From: Pelagibacteraceae bacterium
GTDB lineage: Bacteria; Pseudomonadota; Alphaproteobacteria; Pelagibacterales; Pelagibacteraceae
Assembly (NCBI GenBank): GCA_008638205.1
Contig: VTPO01000003.1
Span: forward strand, 1-64,000
Direction: 5' to 3'
Length of the DNA: 64,000 nt
The notes under the pieces are model-generated. The model saw only the letters and a program-made list of their open reading frames with translations. It did no database searches and was not told where the DNA came from. A program made the translations under genes and the position numbers. Shown here piece after piece: positions 10,119-21,251 of this stretch (positions are counted from its first letter, which is position 1; every line of letters starts with the position of its first letter).

Positions 10119-11919
10119 CTTTGTTTATTTTGAGAACTCCTATAAAAGCTTCTTGAGGTATTTCTACATTGCCAAATTGTTTCATTCTAGACTTTCCTTT
10201 TTTCTGCTTATCTAATAATTTTCTTTTTCTATCTCTTGCTCCACCACCATGGATTTTAGTTAGAACATCTTTTTTAAAACCTTGTATTGTTTCTCTAGCT
10301 ATAACTTTTCCACCTATAGCTGCTTGAATAGGTATTTGAAATTGATGTCTTGGAATTAGCTCTTTTAATTTTTCACATATTAATCTTCCTTGTCTTACTG
10401 CAAACTCTCTATGAATAATCATGGATAACGCATCAACAGTTTCTGCATTTACTAAAACTGAAAGTTTAATTAAATCTCCATCTTTATAGTCAGTAATTTC
10501 ATAATCAAAACTAGCGTAACCACTGGAAATAGATTTTAAACGATCATAAAAATCAAAAACCACCTCATTTAATGGTAGCTCATATTTTAAAACTGCTCTA
10601 TTTCCAGAATAAGATAGATTTTTTTGTAGTCCTCTTTTTTCTTCACAAAGCTTGATAATAGATCCTAAGTATTCATCTGGTGTAATTAACGTTGCATCTA
10701 TCCAAGGCTCTTTAATAGTTTTAATATAATTAGGTTCTGGCATGCTACTAGGATTTTGCAAGTCTGATTTAGTTCCATCTATTTTTTCTAATTTGTAAAC
10801 CACACCCGGCGTAGTAGTTATTAAATTTAAATTATATTCTCTATCTAATCTTTGAACTGCAATTTCAAGGTGCAACAGTCCTAAAAATCCACATCTAAAA
10901 CCAAGCCCAAGGGCAGAAGAAGATTCTGCTTCATAAATTAAACTAGAATCATTTAGGGATAATTTTCCCAAACTATCTCTTAACAACCCATAATCTGAAC
11001 TGTCTACGGGAAATAAACCGCAAAATACAACTGGCTTACTTGGTTTAAATCCTGGTAAAGCTTTTGTAATAGGATTTTTTGACAATGTAATGGTATCTCC
11101 TACTTTTGTTTCTGAAACGCTTTTAATTCCAGTAACTATAAAGCCCATTTCTCCAGGGCCTAAATTATCTTTGTTTATGGGCTTTGGGGTAAAGACACCA
11201 ACTTTATCAATTTTATATTTCGCACTATTTGACATCATAAGAATTTCGTCATCTCTTTTAATGTAGCCGTCTATAATCCTTACTAAAATTACAACACCCA
11301 AATAACTGTCGTACCAGCTGTCTACTAGTAAAGCTTTTAACTGATCATTGCTTTCGCTTATCGGTGCCGGTAATTTTTCAACAATTGCATTTAAAATATT
11401 TTCAATCCCTATACCTGTTTTTCCTGAAGCTAAGATTGCGTTAGAAGTATCTAAACCAATAACATCTTGAATTTCTTGTTTGACTAACTCTGGTTCAGAA
11501 GCGGGTAAGTCAGCTTTATTTAAAACAACAACAATTTCGTGGTTATTGTCCATGGCTTGGTAAACATTTGCAAGCGTCTGTGCTTCTACACCCTGCGTAC
11601 TGTCTACTACCAATAAAGAACCTTCACAGGCTGCTAAAGAGCGACTAACTTCATAACTAAAATCTACATGGCCAGGTGTATCCATGATATTTAAAATATA
11701 AGTTTTTCCATCCTTATGTTTGTAATTAAGTCGAACTGTCTGAGCCTTGATGGTAATTCCTCTTTCACGCTCAATATCCATAGAATCTAGAACTTGCTCT
11801 TTCATCTCTCGAGATTGCAATCCACCGCAGGTTTGAATAAGACGATCAGCGAGTGTAGATTTTCCGTGATCTATATGAGCTACAATAGAAAAATTTCTTA
11901 TTAGTTCTGTAGAGCTCAT
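10111..11919 (-). CDS. lepA: elongation factor 4
   Basis: [33 protein letters not shown]-terminal [29 protein letters not shown]. Confidence 0.97.
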   Translation of the reverse strand: MSSTELIRNFSIVAHIDHGKSTLADRLIQTCGGLQSREMKEQVLDSMDIERERGITIKAQTVRLNYKHKDGKTYILNIMDTPGHVDFSYEVSRSLAACEGSLLVVDSTQGVEAQTLANVYQAMDNNHEIVVVLNKADLPASEPELVKQEIQDVIGLDTSNAILASGKTGIGIENILNAIVEKLPAPISESNDQLKALLVDSWYDSYLGVVILVRIIDGYIKRDDEILMMSNSAKYKIDKVGVFTPKPINKDNLGPGEMGFIVTGIKSVSETKVGDTITLSKNPITKALPGFKPSKPVVFCGLFPVDSSDYGLLRDSLGKLSLNDSSLIYEAESSSALGLGFRCGFLGLLHLEIAVQRLDREYNLNLITTTPGVVYKLEKIDGTKSDLQNPSSMPEPNYIKTIKEPWIDATLITPDEYLGSIIKLCEEKRGLQKNLSYSGNRAVLKYELPLNEVVFDFYDRLKSISSGYASFDYEITDYKDGDLIKLSVLVNAETVDALSMIIHREFAVRQGRLICEKLKELIPRHQFQIPIQAAIGGKVIARETIQGFKKDVLTKIHGGGARDRKRKLLDKQKKGKSRMKQFGNVEIPQEAFIGVLKINKDA

Positions 11920-14306
11920 GAGCTTCTGAGAGTGCCACCTACATGAGACTGAACTGCAGATATAATTTTTTGACTGGTTTGTTCGATTGTTTTTTCATCT
12001 AAAGTTTTTTCCATGGATTGCAGTTTAATACTAAAAGCGATTGATTTTTTTCCTTGTTCAATATTCTCGCCCTCATATACATCAAAAATATTAATATTGG
12101 TTATTAATAATGGGTCACACTTTTTAACCTCTTTGATGATCTCATTGGCACTAATGCTCTTATCGACAATAAAAGCAAAGTCTCTATCAACCGCTTGAAA
12201 TTTTGATACTACATAATTTTGTTTTGCATCTTTTTGGTTTCTTTTTGGTTCTACAATGTTATCTAAATAAATTTCAAATCCACAAGGTGAATAACTATCT
12301 AATTCTAACCGATTAACAATAATTGGATTAATCTCTCCAAAGCTTGCAAGTAATGGTCCTTTGTTTGATCCTAAATAAAAAGAACCAGATCTGCCAGGAT
12401 GAAAAGATAAATTGCTTTTGCTTTCAACAATAAGTTTAGAACTATCTATCCCAAGATCTATCAAAATTTGAACCACATCTGATTTAGAATCATAAGCATT
12501 AAAGGCTTGCGTTTTCATCATCCAATTTTTTTCTATCTTATCTCCCATGACAATACCTGAAGCAAAAATATTTTGTTGTCCTGGCTGCTTTCCTTTAAAC
12601 ACAGGGCCAACCTCAAAAAGCATTAGGTCTTTATGTCCCCTGTCTGCATTGTTTTTTGCATGAATTAATAAATTAGAAAACATGGATGTTCTTAAGGTGT
12701 CAAGATCTGAAGATATTGGATTTATCAATCGTAATTTCTTATCTGAAAAAAAATCATCTATTTTTGAATTGGTAAAAGACCAAGTGACAGTCTCTAAATA
12801 TCCTAAAGAAGCAATAGATCTTTGGATATGATGAAATATTTTTTGATGGAAGTTTAAAGCTGGTTTTAAAATATTTCTATCAGGCTCGGTAAGAGGAATG
12901 TTATCATAACCCTTAATTCTAATAAGTTCTTCAATAATATCTACTTCTTGATTTATATCTGGTCGAAAACTAGGCACTATCAATTCTAATGTATTTTTTT
13001 TACTCTTTACTCCGAAACCCAAATCTTCCAAAATCTTTTTACTTTCCATGCTAGAAATCTCAAAGCCTATTAATTTTTTAAAATTATCTATAGTAAAAAC
13101 AATTTTTTTTTCTTTATAATTAGACTTTCCAGACATTTTAATTGCACTAATTTTTCCACCACAAATTTCCTGTATTAGCTTTGAAGCTTTGACCAGCCCT
13201 TCTTCTATAGACATAGGATCAACTCCTCTCTCAAATCTATATTTTGCATCTGTTAACAATCCAAGTCTCTTAGAGGATTTTGCAATAGTGACTGGATCAA
13301 AGCTTGCAGCTTCTAAAACAATGTCAGTTGTTGACATCTCTGTACCAGTAGAAACTCCTCCAATAATTCCTCCAAGTCCAAGAACTTTTGATTGATCGGC
13401 AATAACACAGTCTTCAGCAGAAAGTTCATATTTTTTGTTATCTAGTGCTTCAAAATGTTCGCTCTTTTTTGACCTTCTGACAATAATCTTGCCAGATATC
13501 TTATTGGCATCATAAGCGTGTAGCGGCCTATTCATGTCTATCATTATATAGTTGGTAATATCTACAATTGCAGAAATAGACTTTTGACCAACGGACTCTA
13601 AATCTTTTTTTAACCAATCTGGACTTTCTTTGTTTTGAACACCCTCGATGTAACAGCTTCCAAATTGGTAACACCCAGAATCTTTTTTAACTTCGACTGG
13701 AATAGTTTTTTTTGATGTAACTTTTATTGTTTCCTTTTTAGATTTAATAAAAGTACCTTTTCCAGATGCTGCCAAATCCCTAGCAATACCCCTTACTCCA
13801 AGACAGTCAGACCTGTTGGGGGTTATGGAAATATCAATCATAGGATCTAAATTTTCTTTAAAAAAATTCTCACCTATTTTACGATTGGAGTCTAGCTCCA
13901 TAATTCCATCACTACTATCTGAAATGTTTAGTTCAGATTCTGAACATAGCATTCCAAAAGATTCCACTCCTCTAATCTTTGCAATAGAAAGCTTCATACC
14001 ATTGGAAGGAATAACTGTACCGGGAGAGGCATAAACTGTAATTAAATTATCTTGCGCATTAACTGCTCCGCACACAACTTTAGTAATTTTTCCATCTCCA
14101 ATGTCTACGTCGCAAATTTTTAACTTATCTGCATCTGGGTGCTTGATGGCCTTTAATATTTTACAAACTTTAAAATTAGATAAATTGCTTTTAGCTGAAC
14201 TAATGCTTTCAACTTCAAGACCAATAGATGTAAGTTTTTCCCCAATTTGTTCTGTGGTAGATTTTGTCTTTAAGTATTTTTTTAACCAATTTAAAGTGAT
14301 ATTCAT
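11916..14306 (-). CDS. pheT: phenylalanyl-tRNA synthetase beta subunit
   Basis: N-terminal [18 protein letters not shown]-like domain, B5 and ferredoxin anticodon-binding C-terminus; adjacent pheS. Confidence 0.97.
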   Translation of the reverse strand: MNITLNWLKKYLKTKSTTEQIGEKLTSIGLEVESISSAKSNLSNFKVCKILKAIKHPDADKLKICDVDIGDGKITKVVCGAVNAQDNLITVYASPGTVIPSNGMKLSIAKIRGVESFGMLCSESELNISDSSDGIMELDSNRKIGENFFKENLDPMIDISITPNRSDCLGVRGIARDLAASGKGTFIKSKKETIKVTSKKTIPVEVKKDSGCYQFGSCYIEGVQNKESPDWLKKDLESVGQKSISAIVDITNYIMIDMNRPLHAYDANKISGKIIVRRSKKSEHFEALDNKKYELSAEDCVIADQSKVLGLGGIIGGVSTGTEMSTTDIVLEAASFDPVTIAKSSKRLGLLTDAKYRFERGVDPMSIEEGLVKASKLIQEICGGKISAIKMSGKSNYKEKKIVFTIDNFKKLIGFEISSMESKKILEDLGFGVKSKKNTLELIVPSFRPDINQEVDIIEELIRIKGYDNIPLTEPDRNILKPALNFHQKIFHHIQRSIASLGYLETVTWSFTNSKIDDFFSDKKLRLINPISSDLDTLRTSMFSNLLIHAKNNADRGHKDLMLFEVGPVFKGKQPGQQNIFASGIVMGDKIEKNWMMKTQAFNAYDSKSDVVQILIDLGIDSSKLIVESKSNLSFHPGRSGSFYLGSNKGPLLASFGEINPIIVNRLELDSYSPCGFEIYLDNIVEPKRNQKDAKQNYVVSKFQAVDRDFAFIVDKSISANEIIKEVKKCDPLLITNINIFDVYEGENIEQGKKSIAFSIKLQSMEKTLDEKTIEQTSQKIISAVQSHVGGTLRSS

Positions 14307-15370
14307 TTTGATAAACCTCTATAATTGGTGGGGACATCATTGGCATTAAATCCAAAGTGTTTTAACCATCTCACATCACTATCAAAAAATGACCTTAGAT
14401 CATTAATACCGTATTTTAGCATTGCCAATCGGTCAATTCCGACTCCGAAAGCATAGCCTTGATACTTTTTAGTATCTACTTTAGCATTCTTTAAAACATT
14501 TGGATGCACCATACCACAACCTAAAATTTCTAACCATTGATCACCTTGTCCTATAGTGATTTTTCCATTTTTGATTTCATATCCAATATCCACTTCAGCA
14601 GAAGGTTCTGTAAAAGGGAAATGACTAGGTCTAAAACGCATCTTAATTTGATCTACTTCAAAAAATTTTTTTAAAAAATAATCCAAACACCCTCTTAAAT
14701 CTGCCATGGTTATATTTTGATCAACATACAGACCTTCTAACTGATGAAACATTGGAGTGTGTGTTTGATCGCTATCACATCGGTAGGTTCTTCCGGGGGC
14801 AATAATTTTTAAGGGCGGTTTTTCATTTAACATTGTTCTAATTTGAACAGGTGAAGTATGAGTTCTCATCAATAATTCTTTTTGTTTGTCTAAATAAAAA
14901 GTGTCATGCATGTCACGTGCTGGATGATTAGGTGGTGTGTTTAAGGCTGTAAAATTATTGTATTCATTTTCAATATCTGGCCCTTCCGCAACTGAAAAAC
15001 CTAACTCTGCAAATATACAAGTCAGTTCATCAATTACTTGTGAGACTGGATGAATCTTTCCTTGAGGTTTTGTTGGTGCTGATAAACCAATATCTATAGT
15101 CTGGTTTTCTAGTTTTTTTTGAATCTCTTCTTGTTCAAATTTTGTATAAAGAATGTTTAATTGATCTAGAACCTTAGTTTTTAAAATATTTAGCTGAGAG
15201 GCAAATTCTTTTTTTTTCTCCTTATCAATAGTTGCCAAGTTCTGGAACAGTTTTGAAAGAGTACCTTTTTTTCCAAGAATTTCTATTTTTAACTTTTCTA
15301 AACTTTCTTTAGATTCTAATTGAGAAAGTTTAGCAAAAATTTCTTGTTCTAGTGTGGTCAGATTATTCAT
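14303..15370 (-). CDS. pheS: phenylalanyl-tRNA synthetase alpha subunit
   Basis: [42 protein letters not shown]. Confidence 0.97.
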   Translation of the reverse strand: MNNLTTLEQEIFAKLSQLESKESLEKLKIEILGKKGTLSKLFQNLATIDKEKKKEFASQLNILKTKVLDQLNILYTKFEQEEIQKKLENQTIDIGLSAPTKPQGKIHPVSQVIDELTCIFAELGFSVAEGPDIENEYNNFTALNTPPNHPARDMHDTFYLDKQKELLMRTHTSPVQIRTMLNEKPPLKIIAPGRTYRCDSDQTHTPMFHQLEGLYVDQNITMADLRGCLDYFLKKFFEVDQIKMRFRPSHFPFTEPSAEVDIGYEIKNGKITIGQGDQWLEILGCGMVHPNVLKNAKVDTKKYQGYAFGVGIDRLAMLKYGINDLRSFFDSDVRWLKHFGFNANDVPTNYRGLSK

Positions 15371-15391
15371 CTAAAAATTAAAAGTTTTAAT

Positions 15392-15748
15392 TTAATTTAG
15401 ATGAGATTGTACCTTTTTTACAATAGATTTAAAGGTTTCGGGATTGTGGTAGGCAATATCCGCTAATACTTTACGATCAATTTTAATTTTAGACTTAATT
15501 AAACCATTTATAAATTTAGAATAAGTTAAACCTTCCGCTCTAACTCCAGCGTTAATTCTTTGAATCCACAAAGATCTAAAAATTCTTTTATTTCTTCTTC
15601 TATCTCTGTAGGCATATTGAAGAGATTTCTCTACAGCTTGTTTTGCTACTCTAATTGTATTTTTTCTTCTTCCTCTAAAGCCTTTTGCTTGTTTAAAAAC
15701 CTTTTTATGCTTTTGGTGACTTGCCTGACCTCTTTTGACTCTTGCCAT
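15392..15748 (-). CDS. rplT: 50S ribosomal protein L20
   Basis: [30 protein letters not shown]. Confidence 0.98.
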   Translation of the reverse strand: MARVKRGQASHQKHKKVFKQAKGFRGRRKNTIRVAKQAVEKSLQYAYRDRRRNKRIFRSLWIQRINAGVRAEGLTYSKFINGLIKSKIKIDRKVLADIAYHNPETFKSIVKKVQSHLN

Positions 15749-15749
15749 A

Positions 15750-15956
15750 CTATCCTCTTACACCATAGGGCATAAAGGATTTTATTATCTTGGCATCTTG
15801 CTTCGATAAAACCGTAGTGCCTCTTAATTTTCTAATCTGCGCATTGGTTCTTTTGATCATTCCATGTCTCTTTCCAGCTTGTGGAGCTTTTACTTTTCCA
15901 GTAGCCGTGAATTTGAAACGTTTCTTTGCAGAGCTTTTAGTTTTTAATTTTGCCAT
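15750..15956 (-). CDS. rpmI: 50S ribosomal protein L35
   Basis: [31 protein letters not shown]. Confidence 0.98.
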   Translation of the reverse strand: MAKLKTKSSAKKRFKFTATGKVKAPQAGKRHGMIKRTNAQIRKLRGTTVLSKQDAKIIKSFMPYGVRG

Positions 15957-16013
15957 AAAAATGTAACGGGGTTATACAAAGATTGTGATTTGAAAACAAC
16001 AGAAATCGATTGT

Positions 16014-16553
16014 CTATAAGGCCTGAATTATTAGGGTCATTTGACGACCTTCCATCTTTGCAGACTGCTCAACCTTACCTACTTCCTTAACATCTTCTAT
16101 TATTCTTCTAACTAAATCGTAAGCAGCTTTTATAAACTCCATTTCCCTACCTTTGAATTTGATTGTAAATTTTACTTTATCTCCATTCGTTAAAAATTTA
16201 ACTGCATTTTTAATTTTAAAATCATAATCGTGTACATCTGTTACAGGCCTTAATTTAATTTCTTTTAATAAAATAACTTTTTGTTTTTTTCTTGCTAAAT
16301 TAGCTTTTTTTTGTAACTCGTATTTATACTTACCACTATCCATGATTTTACAGACAGGTGGCTTTGTATTTGCTGCAATTTCAATTAAATCCAATCCTAC
16401 TTCTTGTGCCCTATTGATGGCTTCTCCTAAAGGAACAATTCCTATGTTATCTCCATCATGTCCAATTAGCTGCACTTCGGAAGCTCTAATATTGTTGTTC
16501 GTTTTTGGACCGCGATCTCTAGGCTTTCGATTATATTGAAAATTTTTATTAAT
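16014..16553 (-). CDS. infC: translation initiation factor IF-3, start extended to ATT
   Basis: The track ORF begins inside the protein; upstream in-frame INKNFQYNRKPRDRGPKTNNNIRASEVQLIG matches the IF3 N-terminus. ATT at 16553 preceded by AGAGG with 7 nt spacing. Confidence 0.9.
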   Translation of the reverse strand: MNKNFQYNRKPRDRGPKTNNNIRASEVQLIGHDGDNIGIVPLGEAINRAQEVGLDLIEIAANTKPPVCKIMDSGKYKYELQKKANLARKKQKVILLKEIKLRPVTDVHDYDFKIKNAVKFLTNGDKVKFTIKFKGREMEFIKAAYDLVRRIIEDVKEVGKVEQSAKMEGRQMTLIIQAL

Positions 16554-16563
16554 AAGAATACCT

Positions 16564-18480
16564 CTAGATTTTTGGAGCTTGAGACTCTTTAGATAAACTC
16601 GAAATTATTTTTTCTAAGCTTTCGGTTTGTTGGGCTTCTTGACCCAACCTTCTCAGAGTAATTGTTTTATTTTGAACTTCTTTTGAACCACAAATCATTA
16701 AGATGGGAATTTTTCCAACAGAGTGTTCTCTAATTTTATAGTTAATTTTTTCATTTCTTAGATCAATCATAGGTCTTATTGAAATTTTTTCAAGCTGATT
16801 TAATATTTCTTTTGCATAGTCATGGTGTTCATCATTGATTGGTAATATGGCAACCTGAACTGGAGATAACCAAAGAGGTAATTTGCCAGCATAATGTTCA
16901 ATTAGAATTCCTGTAAATCTTTCTAATGAGCCAAATAATGCACGGTGCAACATGACTGGAGTTTTTTTCTTACCATCTTTATCAACATACGTTGCGTCTA
17001 ATCTGCCTGGTAAATTTAAATCGACCTGCAAAGTTCCACACTGCCAATCTCTACCAATAGCATCTCTTAAGACAAATTCAATTTTTGGTCCATAAAATGC
17101 TCCCTCACCTTTATTAATTGTATAGTCAACTTTGGAAGCCTTGATCGCTTCTAGCAATGCCTTTTCAGACTGATCCCACACTGAATCATCTCCAACCCTT
17201 TTTGCAGGACGATCTGCATACTTTAAAGTTATATTCTCAAATCCGAATGCCTTGTAAATATCCAATATAAGTTTTGTAACCTTAACAGATTCTTCCGTGA
17301 TTTGATCTTCGGTACAAAAAATATGGGCATCATCTTGAGTGAAGGATCTAACACGCATTAACCCATGTAAAGAACCCGAGGGCTCATATCGATGGACTTT
17401 TCCAAACTCAGACAACTTTAAAGGAAGATCTTTATAACTTTTCAAACCCTGATTGTATATTTGGCAATGCCCTGGGCAGTTCATTGGTTTAATTGCAAAA
17501 GTTCTCTCGTCAGGTGTAGAGGTAGTATACATGTATTCTTGAAACTTTTCCCAGTGACCAGACTTTTCCCATAAAACTCTATCAATAATTTCGGGTGTGT
17601 TCACCTCTTGGTATCCTGCTTCTAATTGTTTTTGTCTCATAAAATCAACTAACGTTTGAAATAAAGCCCATCCTTTTTGGTGCCAAAAAACAGCACCTGG
17701 ACTTTCTTCTTGAAAATGAAACAGGTCCATAGTTTTTCCAAGTTTTCTGTGATCTCTTTTTTCCGCTTCTTCTAAGTTATGGAGATATTCATCCAAATCT
17801 TTTTTTGTTTTCCAGCATGTTCCATAAATTCTTTGCAACATGATATTGTTAGAATCTCCTCTCCAATAAGCACCTGCAACTTTCATTAATTTAAATGACT
17901 TGCCGATTCTTCCAATGCTAGGAAGGTGTGGTCCTCGGCATAAATCGTGCCAAGACCCATGAAAATAAATGGATATATCCTCATTCCCAGGAATTGAATC
18001 TATGATTTCAGCTTTATAATGCTCTCCCATATTCTTGAAATGATTAATTGCTTTTTTTCGATCCCATACTTCTCTAGTGGTCTTGTCATTACGATCAACG
18101 ATTTCAATCATTTTTTTTTCAATTTTAATTAAATCGTTGTCAGTGAATGGCTCTTCTCGAGCAAAGTCATAATAAAATCCATTCTCGATGACAGGTCCAA
18201 TAGTAACTTGCGTTCCTGGAAAAAGCTCCTGTACAGCCATCGCACAAACATGCGCTGCGTCATGCCTCAACAATTCCAGAGCATACTCATCTTCTAGAGT
18301 AATAATTTTTATTTTTGAATCTTTAACAATTTCAGTATCTAAATCTTTATACTCTCCATCGATCTGTAGTGCCAAAGCCTTCTTGGATAGAGAAATGCTA
18401 ATATCTTTTGCTATTTCCAATCCAGTTACTGAATTTTTGTAAGTTAATTCTTTGCCGTCTGGTAGCTGTACTATTGGCAT
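16564..18480 (-). CDS. thrS: threonyl-tRNA synthetase
   Basis: TGS domain MPIVQLPDGKELTYKNSVTG, MNCPGHCQIY, HRALFGSLERFTGILIEHYAG. Confidence 0.97.
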   Translation of the reverse strand: MPIVQLPDGKELTYKNSVTGLEIAKDISISLSKKALALQIDGEYKDLDTEIVKDSKIKIITLEDEYALELLRHDAAHVCAMAVQELFPGTQVTIGPVIENGFYYDFAREEPFTDNDLIKIEKKMIEIVDRNDKTTREVWDRKKAINHFKNMGEHYKAEIIDSIPGNEDISIYFHGSWHDLCRGPHLPSIGRIGKSFKLMKVAGAYWRGDSNNIMLQRIYGTCWKTKKDLDEYLHNLEEAEKRDHRKLGKTMDLFHFQEESPGAVFWHQKGWALFQTLVDFMRQKQLEAGYQEVNTPEIIDRVLWEKSGHWEKFQEYMYTTSTPDERTFAIKPMNCPGHCQIYNQGLKSYKDLPLKLSEFGKVHRYEPSGSLHGLMRVRSFTQDDAHIFCTEDQITEESVKVTKLILDIYKAFGFENITLKYADRPAKRVGDDSVWDQSEKALLEAIKASKVDYTINKGEGAFYGPKIEFVLRDAIGRDWQCGTLQVDLNLPGRLDATYVDKDGKKKTPVMLHRALFGSLERFTGILIEHYAGKLPLWLSPVQVAILPINDEHHDYAKEILNQLEKISIRPMIDLRNEKINYKIREHSVGKIPILMICGSKEVQNKTITLRRLGQEAQQTESLEKIISSLSKESQAPKI

Positions 18481-18511
18481 ATAAGTTGTGCTGATCTCAT
18501 TGACGAATTTA

Positions 18512-19645
18512 TTAAACTAATGATTGGTAAATTTCTAGTGTTTTCAGACACATTTTATCTTTAGTGTAGTTTTCTATTACATTTTTTCTACCCTCTTTGC
18601 CTAAAGATTGAAGAGCCGCTTTGCTCATTTTAGAAATATTGTAAATATTTTTTGCAAGATCTTCTTTGCTATTATGGTCAAATAACCAACCTGTTTTTTC
18701 AGGTCTTATTGTTTCCAAAGAACCTCCAATTGCACTAGAAAGTATTGGCTTTTCCATTGATTGGGCTTCCACACTAACTCTACCAAAGGCCTCGGGTTCT
18801 ATGGATGCAGAAACAATTAGATCACTAAATGCATAAGCCAAGGGCATGTTTTGCATTGGCTTCACAATTCTAATTTTGTCTATCATTTTATTAGATTCTA
18901 TTAAATCTCTTAAGCTATTCTCATATTGAATTCTACCTTGGCTATCACCTAAAATGATAAAAAAAATATTTGAAAGCTGATCTTGCTTCTTAAGAATAAT
19001 TGCAGATTCAATAAAAAGTTTTTGTCCCTTCCAGTTCGTTAATCTTCCTGGCAACAAAACTAAAAAATTTTTATCTGAAAATCCCATTTGTTTTCTTAGA
19101 TTTATTTTGTCTATTTCTTGAATTTGGGATGGACTAAAATAACTTTCATCAATTCCTCTTTTGACAAGATCTATATTAATTTTTGAATTATAGTTCGCAT
19201 GAATGTGATTAAGAATAAAACTTGATCCTGCAATAACACGGTCTGATTTAATCATTATAGAATTGTAAAATTTTTTAATGTCAGATTTAAAGTTGTACGT
19301 TCCATGAAAAGTGCTAACTAATTTAGTATTTGAAAGTTTACAAGCAAAGTAACAAGACCAAGCAGGGCCTCTACTTCTAGTATGTACAATATTAATTTTA
19401 TATTTAGATATTAAAAATAAAATATAAAAAATATTCAATATTATAAAAAAAATATTTTTAGATGTTGGCCACTTAAATATTTTTACATTTTTGCTTATAG
19501 AATCTAATTGAGAGCCTCCAGAGGTCATAATGGAAGAAAATTCACATGTACTAGAAATGTATTCTGCAATATGCTTGCAACCTGTCTCTGCACCTCCAGT
19601 TTCCATGTCTGGTATTACCTGAAGTAATCTTATTTTTTTATTCAT
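18512..19645 (-). CDS. GT4-family glycosyltransferase
   Basis: VIPDMETGGAETG, VLLPGRLTNWKGQKLFIES, EAFGRVSVEAQSMEKPILSSAIGG. Confidence 0.88.
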   Translation of the reverse strand: MNKKIRLLQVIPDMETGGAETGCKHIAEYISSTCEFSSIMTSGGSQLDSISKNVKIFKWPTSKNIFFIILNIFYILFLISKYKINIVHTRSRGPAWSCYFACKLSNTKLVSTFHGTYNFKSDIKKFYNSIMIKSDRVIAGSSFILNHIHANYNSKINIDLVKRGIDESYFSPSQIQEIDKINLRKQMGFSDKNFLVLLPGRLTNWKGQKLFIESAIILKKQDQLSNIFFIILGDSQGRIQYENSLRDLIESNKMIDKIRIVKPMQNMPLAYAFSDLIVSASIEPEAFGRVSVEAQSMEKPILSSAIGGSLETIRPEKTGWLFDHNSKEDLAKNIYNISKMSKAALQSLGKEGRKNVIENYTKDKMCLKTLEIYQSLV

Positions 19646-19675
19646 TTAAATTGTGATAAAAATTAAGTATTCATT

Positions 19676-20434
19676 ATGAGCAAAATTAATTTCTTTTTGA
19701 GCAAAAACAAAGAAAAAATTAGATATAAATTAATTCAAGGCAAAAAACCAGTCACTATAATTTTTCTTCATGGTTTTATGTCTGATTTGACCGGAAAGAA
19801 GATTCAAGTTCTGAGTAAACTATCTAAAAAAGAACAGGTTTCTTTTTTAGCTCTTGAATACACAGGTCATGGAAAATCCTCTGGTCAATTAAGTGATTAT
19901 GGAATTGATGATTGGATTAATCAGTCAAAAGAGTTGATTGAAAAAGTTGTAAAAACAAAAAAAATTATTTTAGTAGGTTCGTCAATGGGTGCTTGGATTG
20001 GTATTGCTCTTATCTCAAAGTTAAAAAAAATTGTAAAAGGTTTTGTTGGAATTGCTTCTGCTCCAGATTTTACTAAAGAAATAATGTGGAAAAATTTTTC
20101 TAAAAAAACAAAATCTAGGATCAAAAGTGGGAAAACTTATTATATGCCAAGCTCTTACGGAAACCCTTATCCTATATCTAAAAAATTAATATTCGATAGA
20201 AGTAAACATTTAGTTCTGAATAAAAAGATTAAATGCAACTTTCCTGTTCGATTATTTCATGGGCTTAAAGATACAGTTGTCGATGTAAATTTTTCCATTC
20301 GATTAACAAAAACATTACTATCCAATGACAGTATAATAACTTTTCAAAATAATGGCGATCACAGCCTATCCCAAACTGAAGATTTAAAAAAAATAAAAAA
20401 TCAACTAACTAATTTGATTAAAGATAGCTGTTAA
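19676..20434 (+). CDS. alpha/beta hydrolase
   Basis: IIFLHGFMSDLTGKK, LVGSSMGAWIG, FHGLKDTVV. Confidence 0.85.
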   Translation: MSKINFFLSKNKEKIRYKLIQGKKPVTIIFLHGFMSDLTGKKIQVLSKLSKKEQVSFLALEYTGHGKSSGQLSDYGIDDWINQSKELIEKVVKTKKIILVGSSMGAWIGIALISKLKKIVKGFVGIASAPDFTKEIMWKNFSKKTKSRIKSGKTYYMPSSYGNPYPISKKLIFDRSKHLVLNKKIKCNFPVRLFHGLKDTVVDVNFSIRLTKTLLSNDSIITFQNNGDHSLSQTEDLKKIKNQLTNLIKDSC

Positions 20435-21247
20435 CCCTTCTTTGAAGGTTGGATACTTTAACTTAACTCCCATCGATTTTATTTTTGAATTTTGCACTTT
20501 CTTTCTATCTCTATAGAAATCTTTCATTTTTGAATTTTCCAAATCTTCAAAATTGATTTCTTTTGGCATCTCCACTTGCAAAAGTGCAGCTGCATATTGT
20601 ACCACTTCTTTATATGCGCAGGGTGCATCATCACTAACATTAAAAATATCTTTATTTTTTGATTTAGAAAAAGATAAGAACAGAACCTGTGCAATATCCT
20701 CCACATGAATTCTAGAAAAAATTTGGTCTTTCTTATTAATAATTTTTACTTCTTTTTTTTTTAATCGCGAAAATATATTTCTTTCTAAAGAATAAATACC
20801 AGCTAATCTAAAAATACGTACCGGCAGATTAGAGTTTAACAATAATTGTTCTGCTTCCATTCTTTTCAGTCCCATTTCAGAGGTTGGTTGTAAATTAGAA
20901 ACTTCTTCCACCCAATCACCTTTGTGGTCTCCATAAACACTGGTTGATGATAGATAACCTACCCATTGTAAATTTTTATTATTTCTCAGTGTGGTTAAAT
21001 AATTCTTAATAATAACCCGTTCTACTTCTGGAGGAGTAGAAATCAAAATGTGAGTAACATTTTTTAATTTATTCTCAATCTCTGGGTCAAAATTGCTACT
21101 ATCAAACAAATAAGATTCTATTGTTTTCTCAGAAAATTGAATTTTAGATCTAGAAGTTCCTGATATATCAAAATCAATATTTCTATCTATTAGCAATTTG
21201 GTTAAATACTTTGCAGTTAAGCCAAAACCAAAACAAAAAAGTTTAAT
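20405..21247 (-). CDS. NAD-dependent epimerase/dehydratase (SDR); 5' end uncertain
   Basis: Track ORF starts at 21196 (TTG), but the in-frame upstream KLFCFGFGLTAKYLTK is a Rossmann motif; candidate starts ATT 21247 or CTG 21259. Confidence 0.75.
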   Translation of the reverse strand: MKLFCFGFGLTAKYLTKLLIDRNIDFDISGTSRSKIQFSEKTIESYLFDSSNFDPEIENKLKNVTHILISTPPEVERVIIKNYLTTLRNNKNLQWVGYLSSTSVYGDHKGDWVEEVSNLQPTSEMGLKRMEAEQLLLNSNLPVRIFRLAGIYSLERNIFSRLKKKEVKIINKKDQIFSRIHVEDIAQVLFLSFSKSKNKDIFNVSDDAPCAYKEVVQYAAALLQVEMPKEINFEDLENSKMKDFYRDRKKVQNSKIKSMGVKLKYPTFKEGLTAIFNQIS

Positions 21248-21251
21248 ATTT

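Noticed and set aside
12013-14349. Plus-strand ORFs opposite pheT
   Set aside because: Shadow ORFs; pheT is conserved throughout.
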